Positions 16,412-25,307 are shown, counted from the stretch's first letter. The stretch: DNA of 42,331 nt from Paraburkholderia sp. (GCF_026225065.1 NZ_JAMFSB010000384.1:1-42331), one strand, 5' to 3'. Numbers and translations are program-made. Notes: generated by a model not told the origin, from the sequence alone.

Positions 16412-18025
16412 ATGAGAACGTACCCGTTTCTCCCGTTCCGGCAGTCCGGCCCGCACCACCGGCGTATCCCCGGTGGTCTAGCGGTCCGGTTTCTACGCGG
16501 CGTCGCCGCGCTGGGCTTCCTGCTGGCGTTCGCCGGCGCCCTCCCCCTTGGCATCGCGGCCGCGCCGGCGCCCGGAGGCGTCATCGTGATCCCCGTCAGC
16601 GGCGCTATCGGACCCGCGAGCGCCGACTTTATCGTGCGCAGTCTGCAACGTGCGGCACAGCAACAGGCATCGCTCGCGGTGCTGCAACTCGATACGCCAG
16701 GCGGCCTCGATACCTCGATGCGGCAGATCATCAAGGCGATTCTGGGTTCGCCTGTGCCTGTCGCCGCGTTCGTAGCGCCGAGCGGTGCGAGGGCCGCGAG
16801 CGCGGGCACGTATATCGTCTACGCAAGCCATATCGCGGCAATGTCTCCCGGCACCAATCTCGGCGCGGCGACGCCGGTGCAAATCGGTCTGGGCGGCGCG
16901 GAGCCAGCGGGACAAAACGCACCCGGCTTGCCGGCGACGAACCCAGCCGGCCAGGGAGGCGCTAGTGCACCAACAGCCGTATCAGGAACATCAGGCGCCG
17001 CGGCAACCTCAAGCGCCCCTGGCACGCTGCCGCTAGACTCGCAATCGACCGAAATGCGCAAACAGGTCCACGATGCCGCCGCCTATATCCGCGGTCTTGC
17101 GCAACTGCGTGGCCGCAATGCCGATTGGGCCGAGCATGCCGTACGCGAAGCCGTGAGCCTGTCGGCCAACGAAGCGCTGGCCCAGCACGTAATCGATCTC
17201 ACCGCGCGCGACGTCCCCGATCTGCTGCGCAAACTCGACGGCCGCACGGTCAATACCGTTTCTGGCGACCAGTCTCTACACACGGCCAACGCCCCTGTCG
17301 TCACGCTAGAACCCGACTGGCGCAGCCATTTCCTCGCGGTTATCACAGACCCGAACGTGGCATTGATTCTGCTGATGATCGGCATGTACGGCCTCTTTTT
17401 CGAGTTCGCCAATCCCGGTTTCGTGCTGCCCGGCGTGGCGGGCGCGATCAGCCTCTTACTCGGCCTGTTCGCCATGCAGATGATGCCCATCAATTACGTA
17501 GGGCTGTGCCTGATCTTGCTGGGCCTCGCCTTCCTGGTCGCGGAAGCGTTTCTTCCGACCTTCGGCGCGCTGGGCTTTGGCGGCATTGTCGCGTTCGTGG
17601 TCGGCGCGCTGATGTTGATCGATACCGATGTGCCTGGCTACGGCATCCCGTTGCCGGTGATCGCGGCCGTCACCGCGTTCAGCGCGCTGTTTGTCTTCAC
17701 GGTATCGAGCGTGGCGCTGCGCGCGCGCCGGCGACCGGTCGTGACCGGTTCGGAAGCGTTGATCGGCAGCCTCGGCGTGGTGCTCGAGGAAGGGCTTGTG
17801 CCGCACGGCAGCGGGGATGCTGGCGTGGGTTGGGCGCGCGTGCATGGCGAACGCTGGCAAGTGTGTAGCGCGGCGCCGCTTGCGGCCGGCCGTGCGGTAC
17901 GTGTGACGGCGCGGCACGGCCTCACGCTAACGGTGGTGCCGGCGGAAGAACTCCGCAGCAAGCTGCATGGGACCAGAGTAGACGCTAAAGCGCCAACTCT
18001 GGTCGACAAAGGAGAACCCTCATGA
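16412..18025 (+). CDS. NfeD-family membrane-bound ClpP-class serine protease
   Basis: The protein has 537 residues. A hydrophobic signal/TM segment (about 30-52) is followed by a ClpP-like domain from [19 protein letters not shown]. It has [13 protein letters not shown] and the nucleophile in [18 protein letters not shown] (about S130). The likely partner lysine is in [14 protein letters not shown] (about K217). A Gly/Ala/Pro/Ser-rich linker of about 50 residues (161-211) interrupts the protease domain. Several C-terminal membrane helices and an NfeD OB-fold end the protein. Such proteases cleave hydrophobic segments of partner stomatins. The stop overlaps the slipin ATG (ATGA). The last residues ([14 protein letters not shown]) are encoded by the hairpin-SD element. 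Confidence 0.85.
   Translation: MRTYPFLPFRQSGPHHRRIPGGLAVRFLRGVAALGFLLAFAGALPLGIAAAPAPGGVIVIPVSGAIGPASADFIVRSLQRAAQQQASLAVLQLDTPGGLDTSMRQIIKAILGSPVPVAAFVAPSGARAASAGTYIVYASHIAAMSPGTNLGAATPVQIGLGGAEPAGQNAPGLPATNPAGQGGASAPTAVSGTSGAAATSSAPGTLPLDSQSTEMRKQVHDAAAYIRGLAQLRGRNADWAEHAVREAVSLSANEALAQHVIDLTARDVPDLLRKLDGRTVNTVSGDQSLHTANAPVVTLEPDWRSHFLAVITDPNVALILLMIGMYGLFFEFANPGFVLPGVAGAISLLLGLFAMQMMPINYVGLCLILLGLAFLVAEAFLPTFGALGFGGIVAFVVGALMLIDTDVPGYGIPLPVIAAVTAFSALFVFTVSSVALRARRRPVVTGSEALIGSLGVVLEEGLVPHGSGDAGVGWARVHGERWQVCSAAPLAAGRAVRVTARHGLTLTVVPAEELRSKLHGTRVDAKAPTLVDKGEPS
17971..18021 (+). repeat. Intercistronic hairpin-SD element, copy 2
   Basis: GACCAGAGTAGACGCT and AGCGCCAACTCTGGTC form a 34-nt hairpin followed directly by GACAAAGGAGA, six bases and the slipin ATG. 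Compared with copy 1 the loop-side bases CGCTAAAGCGC and the Shine-Dalgarno tail are identical, while stem pairs 4, 5 and 11 change on both sides. Pair 10 is unpaired in both copies; pair 12 is unpaired only here. Unlike copy 1 this copy lies wholly inside the upstream coding sequence and supplies the NfeD C-terminal tail. Confidence 0.75.
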
Positions 18026-18798
18026 TTGGTTTCACATTCGGCTTCAGCAGCATTCTGATCGTGCTGGTGGCCGTGCTGATTGCATCATCCGTACGAATTT
18101 TCCGCGAGTACGAACGCGGTGTCGTGTTCATGCTCGGCCGCTTCTGGAAGGTCAAGGGACCTGGGCTCGTGCTGATCATCCCGGTCGTCCAGCAGGTGGT
18201 GCGCATGGACCTGCGCACCGTCGTGTTCGACGTGCCGCCACAGGACGTGATTACGCGCGACAACGTCTCAGTCAAGGTCAACGCGGTGGTGTATTTCCGC
18301 GTCGTCGATCCGGAACGCGCGGTGATTCAGGTGGCGAAATACTTCGAGGCGACCAGCCAGTTGTCACAGACCACGCTGCGCGCAGTGCTCGGCAAACACG
18401 AACTCGACGAGCTGCTAGCCGATCGCGAGCAACTCAACGCGGACATCCAGAAGGTACTCGACGCACAAACCGATGCCTGGGGCATCAAGGTGGCGATCGT
18501 CGAAATCAAGCATGTGGATATCAACGAAACGATGATCCGCGCGATCGCCCGGCAGGCCGAAGCCGAACGCGAGCGGCGCGCAAAGGTGATCCATGCGGAA
18601 GGCGAGTTGCAGGCCTCGCAGCATCTGCTGGAGGCGGCACAGACGCTGGCGCAGCAGCCGCAGGCGATGCAACTGCGCTATCTGCAGACGCTCACGACGA
18701 TCGCCGCGGACAAGAACTCGACCATCGTGTTTCCGCTGCCGATCGATTTGCTGAATGCCGTGCTGGACAGATTGGGCAAGCCGTCGTCGGCAGCGTGA
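18022..18798 (+). CDS. Slipin / stomatin-like SPFH-domain protein
   Basis: The 258-residue protein begins with a hydrophobic hairpin ([16 protein letters not shown]) and continues with the SPFH signature [35 protein letters not shown] and [23 protein letters not shown] coiled-coil Ala/Glu-rich region ([20 protein letters not shown]) and a hydrophobic C-terminus follow. Slipins form oligomers in membrane microdomains and are substrates or partners of NfeD proteases. Translational coupling is likely, since its ATG overlaps the NfeD stop. The ribosome-binding site GGAG is at the end of the hairpin-SD element. Confidence 0.92.
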   Translation: MIGFTFGFSSILIVLVAVLIASSVRIFREYERGVVFMLGRFWKVKGPGLVLIIPVVQQVVRMDLRTVVFDVPPQDVITRDNVSVKVNAVVYFRVVDPERAVIQVAKYFEATSQLSQTTLRAVLGKHELDELLADREQLNADIQKVLDAQTDAWGIKVAIVEIKHVDINETMIRAIARQAEAERERRAKVIHAEGELQASQHLLEAAQTLAQQPQAMQLRYLQTLTTIAADKNSTIVFPLPIDLLNAVLDRLGKPSSAA

Positions 18799-18865
18799 GT
18801 GCCGAATCAGGAAAACCGCACCCTGACGTCCAGGGTTTGTACTGATCGCTCCAAAGGAGCTTGTG

Positions 18866-19129
18866 ATGAAAACCATCTCTCGTATCACCCTCGGCGCCCT
18901 GCTGGCGGCCTGCTGCGCAGGCACCGCATTTGCCCAGACTTCGCAGGGTTCATGCGACCCGTACGCGCCCAAAACCCGCGCCGACGTGAAAGCGGATTAC
19001 ATCCAGTGGCGCGCAGCAGGCTACGATCCGCAGGACTGGATTGACTATCCCTACAATGCGCAGCACGCCGGACGCATCGTCGCGCAGCGGCGCGCAATGG
19101 CGGGCATTCCGGCTGGCTGCGTGCAGTAA
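18866..19129 (+). CDS. DUF4148-like small secreted protein
   Basis: The 87-residue protein has a Sec signal peptide (MKTISRITLGALLAACC, cleavage probably at AFA-Q). The mature part contains TRADVKADYIQWRAAGYDP, then YPYNAQHAGRIVAQRRA, the pattern of the Burkholderiaceae DUF4148 family of periplasmic proteins. AAAGGAG seven bases before the ATG at 18866 favours it over the GTG at 18863 used in the track. It stands 67 bp after the slipin gene. Function unknown. The 284 bp behind it, before the purine permease, show no gene. Confidence 0.75.
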   Translation: MKTISRITLGALLAACCAGTAFAQTSQGSCDPYAPKTRADVKADYIQWRAAGYDPQDWIDYPYNAQHAGRIVAQRRAMAGIPAGCVQ

Positions 19130-19413
19130 GCGCGCCTGCCGCGGCAAGCGCACTTGCCGCGCCTTGTCTGGTGTCGCGACGCGTCATCCGGTGCGCGGAC
19201 ACGGTATCATCTCGCCCCTTCGATAGCACACAAGCCGACCGGCATCCGGGACTGTTGCATCGGCTCCACGCCCGCCGCGCCGATCCGGTACATCACCGTC
19301 AATCGTGACTACAATCCGCCCGTAGCGCTTCGCGAGCGTCGGCCGTCGTGAGAAGCGTCGGCGCCTGTCGATCACCACAACAAGCAACTTCATCACGATC
19401 CGAGACCCGTCTA

Positions 19414-20715
19414 ATGGACTCCGTAAAACGATACTTTGGCTTCGACGAAGCTGGCACCAATCTGCGTACCGAACTGCTCGCAGGCTTGACCACCTTTCTG
19501 ACGATGGCGTACATCATCTTCGTCAATCCGGCAATTCTCGGCGACGCGGGTATTCCCAAAGACGCGGTCTTCGTCGCGACCTGCCTCGTTGCGGCGCTCG
19601 GCTCGCTGATCATGGGTCTGTACGCCAACTATCCGATTGCGTGTGCCCCCGGGATGGGCCTGAACGCGTATTTCGCCTACACGGTCGTCAAAGGCATGGG
19701 CTTCACATGGCAAGCTGCGCTCGGCGCGGTGTTCATCTCCGGTTGCCTGTTTATGATCGTCACGCTGTTCCGCGTGCGCGAGGTGATCGTCAACGGGATT
19801 CCCCATTCGATCCGCATCGCGATCACCGCTGGTATCGGCCTCTTTCTCGCGATTATTTCCCTGAAGTCAGCCGGTGTGGTGGTCGGCAATCCGGCCACGC
19901 TGGTGACGCTCGGCAATCTGCACGACCCGCATGTAATTCTCGCGGTGATCGGCTTTTTTGCCATCGTCACGCTCGACTATCTGCGGGTACGCGGCGCGAT
20001 TCTGATCGGCATCGTCGGCGTAACCGTGCTGAGCTTTTTCTTTGGCGGCAACCAGTTTCACGGCATCGTCTCGGTGCCGCCGTCGATCGATGCGACGCTG
20101 TTCCACCTCGACATTCGCGCGGCCCTGTCGGGTGGCGTGCTCAACGTCATCATGGTGTTCTTCCTCGTCGAGCTGTTCGATGCAACCGGCACGCTGATGG
20201 GCGTCGCCAACCGCGCGGGCCTGCTGGTCGAAGGCAAGATGAATCGCCTGAACAAGGCGTTGCTCGCCGATAGCACCGCGATTCTCGCGGGCTCCTTGCT
20301 GGGCACGTCGTCGACCACCGCTTACATCGAAAGCGCATCGGGCGTGCAGGCAGGCGGGCGCACCGGCGTCACCGCAATTACCGTCGCGGTGCTGTTTCTG
20401 CTTGCGCTGTTCTTTGCGCCGCTCGCGGGCGTGGTGCCTGGCTATGCGACCGCGCCGGCCCTGCTGTATGTGTCGTGCCTGATGCTGCGCGAGATGGTCG
20501 ACCTGCCGTGGGACGACGCCACCGAAGTCGTGCCCGCCGCGCTCACGGCACTGCTGATGCCGTTCACTTATTCGATTGCCAACGGTGTGGCATTCGGCTT
20601 CATTTCGTACGCGGGACTGAAGCTGCTGACGGGCAAGGCGCGTCAGGTCAAGCTGGTGGTGTGGATCATCGCGGCGATCTTTCTGTTCCGCTATTTCTAT
20701 CTGGGCGCCGACTGA
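19414..20715 (+). CDS. NCS2 family purine permease (AzgA-like)
   Basis: From the ATG at 19414 (MDSVKRYFGFDEAGTNLRTE) the protein has 433 residues and about 12-14 membrane segments. LLAGLTTFLTMAYIIFVNPAIL and CAPGMGLNAYFAYTVV are hallmarks of the AzgA-like branch of the NCS2 family, which imports adenine, guanine or hypoxanthine with protons. The helix VFFLVELFDATGTLMGVANRAGL holds the conserved acidic substrate site, and GTSSTTAYIESASGVQAGGRTG is the second family signature. The track start at 19348 adds 22 non-homologous residues. No purine riboswitch could be recognised in the upstream region. Confidence 0.9.
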   Translation: MDSVKRYFGFDEAGTNLRTELLAGLTTFLTMAYIIFVNPAILGDAGIPKDAVFVATCLVAALGSLIMGLYANYPIACAPGMGLNAYFAYTVVKGMGFTWQAALGAVFISGCLFMIVTLFRVREVIVNGIPHSIRIAITAGIGLFLAIISLKSAGVVVGNPATLVTLGNLHDPHVILAVIGFFAIVTLDYLRVRGAILIGIVGVTVLSFFFGGNQFHGIVSVPPSIDATLFHLDIRAALSGGVLNVIMVFFLVELFDATGTLMGVANRAGLLVEGKMNRLNKALLADSTAILAGSLLGTSSTTAYIESASGVQAGGRTGVTAITVAVLFLLALFFAPLAGVVPGYATAPALLYVSCLMLREMVDLPWDDATEVVPAALTALLMPFTYSIANGVAFGFISYAGLKLLTGKARQVKLVVWIIAAIFLFRYFYLGAD

Positions 20716-20748
20716 GTATTGCCAGGCACCGGGCAGGCGCAGCCAGCG

Positions 20749-20774
20749 AAGCCTGGCGGCGCCAGGCTTTCCTT
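20749..20774 (+). terminator. Rho-independent terminator after the purine permease
   Basis: AAGCCTGGC and GCCAGGCTT pair perfectly over a GGC loop, followed by TCCTT on the plus strand. It lies 33 bases past the permease stop and could also serve the convergent DUF1488 gene. Confidence 0.65.
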
Positions 20775-20808
20775 GATTAGCCTTACTGAGTAGTGCCCGG
20801 CGGCCGCG

Positions 20809-21099
20809 TCAGTTGCGCCAGTTCGCTTCGTAGAAGCGCACGTAGCCGCTGCGCAAAACGAGGCATTGCGCACGCGTTTCCGACAGCAGACGGCGCGTTG
20901 CCGCTTCGATATGCGCCCGATGCTCGGCGAAAGCGCCGACCATGTCTTCCAGACGCGGCGACGCCGCGCCGTAGTGGTCTTCAAGTGCCTCGGCGGTGAT
21001 CATGCACTCCACCCTTTCCCCATCGACCATTGCCGGGAACGCCAGGGTAAGTTCGCGCCCCGAATATTCGGGGGTTTCGTTAGGGAAAATGATCTGCAT
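20809..21099 (-). CDS. DUF1488 family protein
   Basis: The 96-residue protein matches the DUF1488 pattern: an early beta-rich part with LAFPAMVDGERVECMITAEAL, then DHYGA and a helical end with FAEHRAHIEAATRRLL. Proteins of this family are small, cytoplasmic and of unknown function, common in Burkholderia. It is convergent with the purine permease across the terminator. The start is the only ATG near the beginning of the homology. Confidence 0.75.
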   Translation of the reverse strand: MQIIFPNETPEYSGRELTLAFPAMVDGERVECMITAEALEDHYGAASPRLEDMVGAFAEHRAHIEAATRRLLSETRAQCLVLRSGYVRFYEANWRN

Positions 21100-21424
21100 G
21101 GGATTCGCCTTGGTTTGACAGGGTGGATCACTCGAGGCCGCGCACGCCTGTTTTTTAAGTGCCTCCCTCAGTGCTCGAGGCGCGGGCTACACCAGCCGCA
21201 GAAAAGTGCGAAAACACGCTCGCTGCGGGTGATGTCATTACTGTAGACGAGTTCCGGCGCGCCGCAAGTTTTCCTTCCAGATGGCCCAACTCTGGTGCAG
21301 GTCAAAGCCGGCTGCGTTCGCACTGCGCTCGCTGCGGACACAGCCGCGCCCGCCAGCGGGTGTACTTACGCATCCGTCGTCGACCTTCTTTCATCGGACA
21401 GCCCGCAGGCTGTCGGCGAGCTGT
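21100..21424. other. Gap without recognisable gene
   Basis: Overlapping short ORFs in several frames (for example 21159-21539 and 21281-21481 on the plus strand) show no family I know, and none has a good ribosome-binding site. A short inverted repeat, CAGCC...GGCTG, occurs near 21402-21414. The first part must carry the DUF1488 promoter. Confidence 0.4.
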
Positions 21425-21625
21425 CTACGAGCGATTTCCCGGCCAGAGATTCAGGAAAGCGGCAGACGCGATAACGCCTAGTGCTATCGTTGCGGCCCCC
21501 GAGAGGGTCACCCCATTCTCGTCAAACAACATGCCGTGAATCACTACCGCTATGCCAATGACTGCGATAAACGTCGCAAGCACGGCAAGGACAACCCCTA
21601 CTTCCGTATGTTCCGTGTGCACCAT
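21425..21625 (-). CDS. Small two-helix membrane protein
   Basis: From the ATG at 21625 the protein has 66 residues: a short N-terminus (MVHTEHTEVG), a first membrane helix (VVLAVLATFIAVIGIAVVIHG), a loop with FDENGVTLSG, and a second helix (AATIALGVIASAAFLNLW). GGGAG is correctly spaced upstream, so I reject the longer track form starting at 21808, whose first 61 residues look like non-coding sequence. No family was recognised. Confidence 0.6.
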   Translation of the reverse strand: MVHTEHTEVGVVLAVLATFIAVIGIAVVIHGMLFDENGVTLSGAATIALGVIASAAFLNLWPGNRS

Positions 21626-21876
21626 GGCGTACTCCCAAACTGGCGCTAGCGAGGCGGGTAAGGCCTCAATGGGGCACAGCGCGAACGCGCCCCATAGTTC
21701 AAATGATTGCACCTCTGCGGGCGAAATCAAGTACGGGATAGCCCGCAGCGTTTGGCGTGCGGCGTATACGCTCGATCCTGTAAGATTGAAACTTCGGCGG
21801 CGCGGCATGCTGCGCTGCGGGATAGCAACGGACGGGCAACGTACCCGCTGTGTCGAATTCCAACCGGAGACGAGCA

Positions 21877-23916
21877 GTGACCCATCGCCTTTGCGCGCCC
21901 TCTATGACGCCTGCCGCTGGCCACACCCTGGCCGGCCATCTGGATCTCATTGCGCAGTCCCATGCGCGTTCTCTCGAAGTGGGACTGCGCGCTTCGGAAA
22001 CGCCTGATTTCCATCCGTTGCGTCAACCGGCGCTACGCGAGCTCGTCGAACGCAATCACTCGCTGTATGCGCACGCTCTGCCGGTCATGGAGACGCTGCA
22101 CGCGCAAATCGTCGACACCCAGAGCATGGTGCTGCTCACCGACGATCACGGTGTGATCCTGCATAGTCTCGGCGACAGCGACTTTATCGAAAAAGCCAAC
22201 CGGGTCGCGCTATGTCCGGGCGTGTCGTGGGCCGAAGCGGATCGCGGCACCAACGCGATCGGCACGGCGCTAGTCGAGCGTCAACCGGCGGTCGTACATG
22301 CCGACGAACACTTTCTCCACGCGAACCGCATCCTGACCTGCTCATGCGCGCCGATTGCCGATCCCTATGGCCGCATCATTGGCGCGCTGGACGTGAGCGG
22401 CGACACGCGCGGTTTTCATAAGCACACCTTGGCGCTTGTGCGGATGTCCGCGCAGATGATCGAAAACCATCTGTTTGCGAATCAGTTCGCTGATGCCGTG
22501 CGGATCCATTTTCATGCACGCGCCGAGTTTATCGGCACGCTATACGAAGGGCTCGCGGCGTTTGCGCCAGACGGCACGTTTCTGTCGGCCAATCGCAGCG
22601 CGCTGTTTCAATTGGGGCAGCCGCTTGCGGCGCTGCAGCGGCAACCGTTCGAAGCGCTGTTCGGCAGCGCGTTTCCGGCCCTGTTGCAACAAACGCTCTG
22701 CGCGCCCGGCGAATGCACGACGCTGATGCTGCCGAGCGGCGTTCGCGTGATCGCGCGCGGTGAATTTGCTGCGCCGCGTCAGTTCGTGCAGGCCGGCGGC
22801 CTCGGCGAACAATCGAGCGTGGCCACGGTGATTCGTCCCGCAGCCCGTACGGTGACGCCGGTGACGCTCGCCGCGCTCGATACCGGCGACACACAGGTGG
22901 CGGCAATCCTGCGCCGTGTCGAGAAAGTCCGAGGCCGCGATATTCCAATCCTCGTGCTCGGCAAAACGGGCACCGGCAAGGAGTGGCTGGCCCGCGCAAT
23001 CCATCACGATTCGCCGCGCAGCACAGCGCCGTTTATCGCGGTCAATTGCGCGTCGCTGCCCGAGACGCTGATCGAGGCTGAACTGTTTGGCTACGAAGAC
23101 GGCGCGTTTACCGGCGCAAAAAAACGCGGCCGAGTCGGCAAGATCGTGCAGGCCGATGGCGGCACGCTGTTTCTCGACGAGATCGGCGATATGCCGCTCG
23201 CGCAACAGGTGCGGCTGATGCGTGTGCTACAGGAGCGCACAGTGACGCCACTCGGCAGCACACGGGCGATTCCGGTCGATTTGCGGATCGTCTGCGCGAC
23301 TCACCGCAATGTGCGCTCGATGATCGAAGACGGCACCTTCCGGGAAGACCTTTACTACCGGATCAACGGGCTGGTCGTGAGCTTGCCTGCACTCAGCGAA
23401 CGCACGGATCTGCCGGCGCTCATCTCGCACATTCTCGCCGCGCAGTGCGACGGCGAACGGATACCGGTGCGCGTCTCGGATGAAGTGCTCGCGTGTTTCA
23501 GACGGTGCCGTTGGCCCGGCAATCTGCGGCAACTGGCGAACGTCCTGCGCACGGCCGGGATCATGGCCGAAGGTGCAGCGCAGATCGAGATCGAACATCT
23601 GCCGGACGATTTCCTGCAGGATTGCAACGATGCGTCGGACGACGCACGGGCGCAGGAGAATGCGAAGGAAGCGGCGTCCGCGACGACGCTGCACATCGCA
23701 GACGCAGTTCTCACGCCCCAGCACACGCCGGCTTCGCCCGCCTCGCCAGCCCGGATGGAAGAGTGGCAAGCCACGCTGATCGCGCAAACCCTCTCGCGTC
23801 ACGGCGGCAACGTCTCCGCTGCGGCGCGCGAACTCGGCCTCGCGCGCAATACGGTCTACCGGTATCTGCGCCGCACGCCGGGTGCATCAATGCAGACACC
23901 GGGGCAGCGCAACTAG
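21877..23916 (+). CDS. Sigma-54-dependent activator (AcoR-like)
   Basis: The protein has about 679 residues. An N-terminal GAF-like sensor spans roughly 70-210 (MVLLTDDHGVILHSLGD, WAEADRGTNAIGTALVERQP, as in AcoR). A second sensor-like region follows, then the AAA+ domain with Walker A VLGKTGTGKE, the sigma-54 contact loop GAFTGAKK and Walker B GGTLFLDEIGD. A Fis-type HTH (VSAAARELGLARNTVYRYL) ends it. It activates RNA polymerase-sigma54 at distant promoters; AcoR homologues respond to acetoin, but no acetoin genes are nearby. I use the GTG at 21877, because GGAG lies seven bases upstream; the track starts nine codons earlier. Confidence 0.87.
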   Translation: MTHRLCAPSMTPAAGHTLAGHLDLIAQSHARSLEVGLRASETPDFHPLRQPALRELVERNHSLYAHALPVMETLHAQIVDTQSMVLLTDDHGVILHSLGDSDFIEKANRVALCPGVSWAEADRGTNAIGTALVERQPAVVHADEHFLHANRILTCSCAPIADPYGRIIGALDVSGDTRGFHKHTLALVRMSAQMIENHLFANQFADAVRIHFHARAEFIGTLYEGLAAFAPDGTFLSANRSALFQLGQPLAALQRQPFEALFGSAFPALLQQTLCAPGECTTLMLPSGVRVIARGEFAAPRQFVQAGGLGEQSSVATVIRPAARTVTPVTLAALDTGDTQVAAILRRVEKVRGRDIPILVLGKTGTGKEWLARAIHHDSPRSTAPFIAVNCASLPETLIEAELFGYEDGAFTGAKKRGRVGKIVQADGGTLFLDEIGDMPLAQQVRLMRVLQERTVTPLGSTRAIPVDLRIVCATHRNVRSMIEDGTFREDLYYRINGLVVSLPALSERTDLPALISHILAAQCDGERIPVRVSDEVLACFRRCRWPGNLRQLANVLRTAGIMAEGAAQIEIEHLPDDFLQDCNDASDDARAQENAKEAASATTLHIADAVLTPQHTPASPASPARMEEWQATLIAQTLSRHGGNVSAAARELGLARNTVYRYLRRTPGASMQTPGQRN

Positions 23917-24012
23917 GCGCAACTTCACGGGCGTTCGCAGTCGGACAGGCGAGTCTGAGGTATCGTGACGGACTGACTCCAATCCCATCCAAGATGGTTG
24001 CCGTTTGAAGCA

Positions 24013-24315
24013 ATGTCCGAAACCAAGCCCCCGTTCTCGGTGCGGGTCGAACCGCTCGGCCGCACGTTCGAAGCCCCCGACTCGCTGACCGTGCTCGAAG
24101 CCGCCGGCTTCGCCAATCTGCGTTTGCCGCGCTCGTGCCGCAATGGCACGTGCAGGACGTGTATGTGCCGGCTCGTCAGCGGCACGGTTTCGTACACCAT
24201 CGAATGGCCGGGATTGAGCCGGGAAGAGAAGGCGGAAGGATTGATCCTGCCCTGCGTCGCGGTGGCGCAATCGGATGTAGTGATTGAGGTGCCGGACGCC
24301 GTGGAGCTAATCTAG
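24013..24315 (+). CDS. Plant-type [2Fe-2S] ferredoxin
   Basis: The 100-residue ferredoxin has cluster ligands at C42, C47, C50 (SCRNGTCRTC) and C81 (LILPCVA), the C-x4-C-x2-C...C spacing of the plant/XylT type; C52 is an extra cysteine. It probably donates electrons to an oxygenase or other redox enzyme that is not in this window. It follows the sigma-54 activator by 96 bp on the same strand and might be a target or passenger of it. Its TAG stop overlaps the TAG stop of the convergent cysC within the palindrome CTAG. Confidence 0.88.
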   Translation: MSETKPPFSVRVEPLGRTFEAPDSLTVLEAAGFANLRLPRSCRNGTCRTCMCRLVSGTVSYTIEWPGLSREEKAEGLILPCVAVAQSDVVIEVPDAVELI

Positions 24316-24899
24316 CGGCTTTGGTGTCCCGTTCCCTTCACGCTCTCCGTTCGCACACGCTTGCCCAGACGCAAAATGATGGTGGCAACCGCGCTTTCGA
24401 CCCGGCAACGCGCCGTCTCGATCAAGAGATCCGGGTTGGCCGGAACCTCGTAAGCGGACGAGACGCCGGTGAATTGCGCGATCTTGCCGAGTCGCGCCTG
24501 CGCGTACATGCCCTTCGGATCGCGCTGCGAGCAAAGCTCGGCAGACGCCGAAATGAAAGTTTCCAGAAAGCCAGCGCCGATAATCCCCCGGGCCAACTCG
24601 CGCTGCGCGGCGAGCGGCGAAATGGTGGCGACCAGCACGATGTGACCCGTCTGCTGAAACAGCCTGGCGACATGCGCAATGCGGCGAACATTTTCGAGGC
24701 GGTCCAGATCTGAAAATCCCAGGTCGGAACACAAGCCCTCTCTAAGCGTATCGCCATCGAGCACCACCACTTTTGTGCCCTGCTCCAGCAACGCGATATT
24801 CAGTGCCTGCGCGATAGTAGTCTTACCCGCACCTGGCAGCCCCGTCATCCAGATAACCGATGGTAATTCGGCGCTCGTCAATCCAATGTTGGCGTTCAT
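24312..24899 (-). CDS. cysC: Adenylylsulfate (APS) kinase
   Basis: The 195-residue enzyme has Walker A MTGLPGAGKTTIAQAL at its N-terminus, then the APS kinase signatures VVLDGDTLREGLCSDLGFS, LENVRRIAHVARLF, TISPLAAQRELARG, DPKGMYAQARLGKIAQFTGV and AYEVPANPDLLIET. It phosphorylates APS to PAPS with ATP. No sulfate adenylyltransferase (cysDN) is nearby, so it is an orphan kinase; PAPS may feed sulfotransferases for surface polysaccharides rather than general assimilation. The upstream DNA (24900-25000) is AT-rich and likely holds its promoter. It ends convergently on the ferredoxin gene with a 4-bp overlap. Confidence 0.9.
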   Translation of the reverse strand: MNANIGLTSAELPSVIWMTGLPGAGKTTIAQALNIALLEQGTKVVVLDGDTLREGLCSDLGFSDLDRLENVRRIAHVARLFQQTGHIVLVATISPLAAQRELARGIIGAGFLETFISASAELCSQRDPKGMYAQARLGKIAQFTGVSSAYEVPANPDLLIETARCRVESAVATIILRLGKRVRTESVKGTGHQSR

Positions 24900-25157
24900 G
24901 AAATCGCATCCAGATTATTTTCGATCTCACTTTAACGTTTGCGCGCCGACTTTCCGTCGCTGGAAAAAAATAATCGCTTTACCGAAAATTTCACCCCGGC
25001 ATTGGCAAGTGGAGGCGTTGTCCGGCAACGGCGTCCCGAGTGGAAACCGGCTGCGTCCGTTAATTCGCGCGGAATGAACAGTGTGTTGTCATTTCAGCGG
25101 ATTTTCTAAAACAGGCAACGGACTACACTCACGGCACTCCATCATCGTGAATGCATC

Positions 25158-25307
25158 ATGCTGCTCGCATTTTTTATCTTGTCGCCGCTAGCCATTTGGG
25201 CGCTGATCGGGTTCGCGCGCCATATCAACCCGCTCACCGGCCACTTCACCCCCGGCGAGTGGCGCCGCCGCTCACTTGAAACCCTCAAAGTAAGTCGGCC
25301 AATGTAA
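25158..25307 (+). CDS. Possible 49-residue membrane peptide
   Basis: This ORF, absent from the track because of its size, reads MLLAFFILSPLAIWALIGFA and then RHINPLTGHFTPGEWRR. It would be one membrane helix with a basic cytoplasmic tail. The helix/tail layout is protein-like, but there is no clear ribosome-binding site and no family match from memory. It overlaps nothing else convincing. Confidence 0.35.
   Translation: MLLAFFILSPLAIWALIGFARHINPLTGHFTPGEWRRRSLETLKVSRPM

Noticed and set aside
19130-19413. Purine riboswitch before the NCS2 permease
   Set aside because: No purine-aptamer core or paired stems could be recognised in the sequence.
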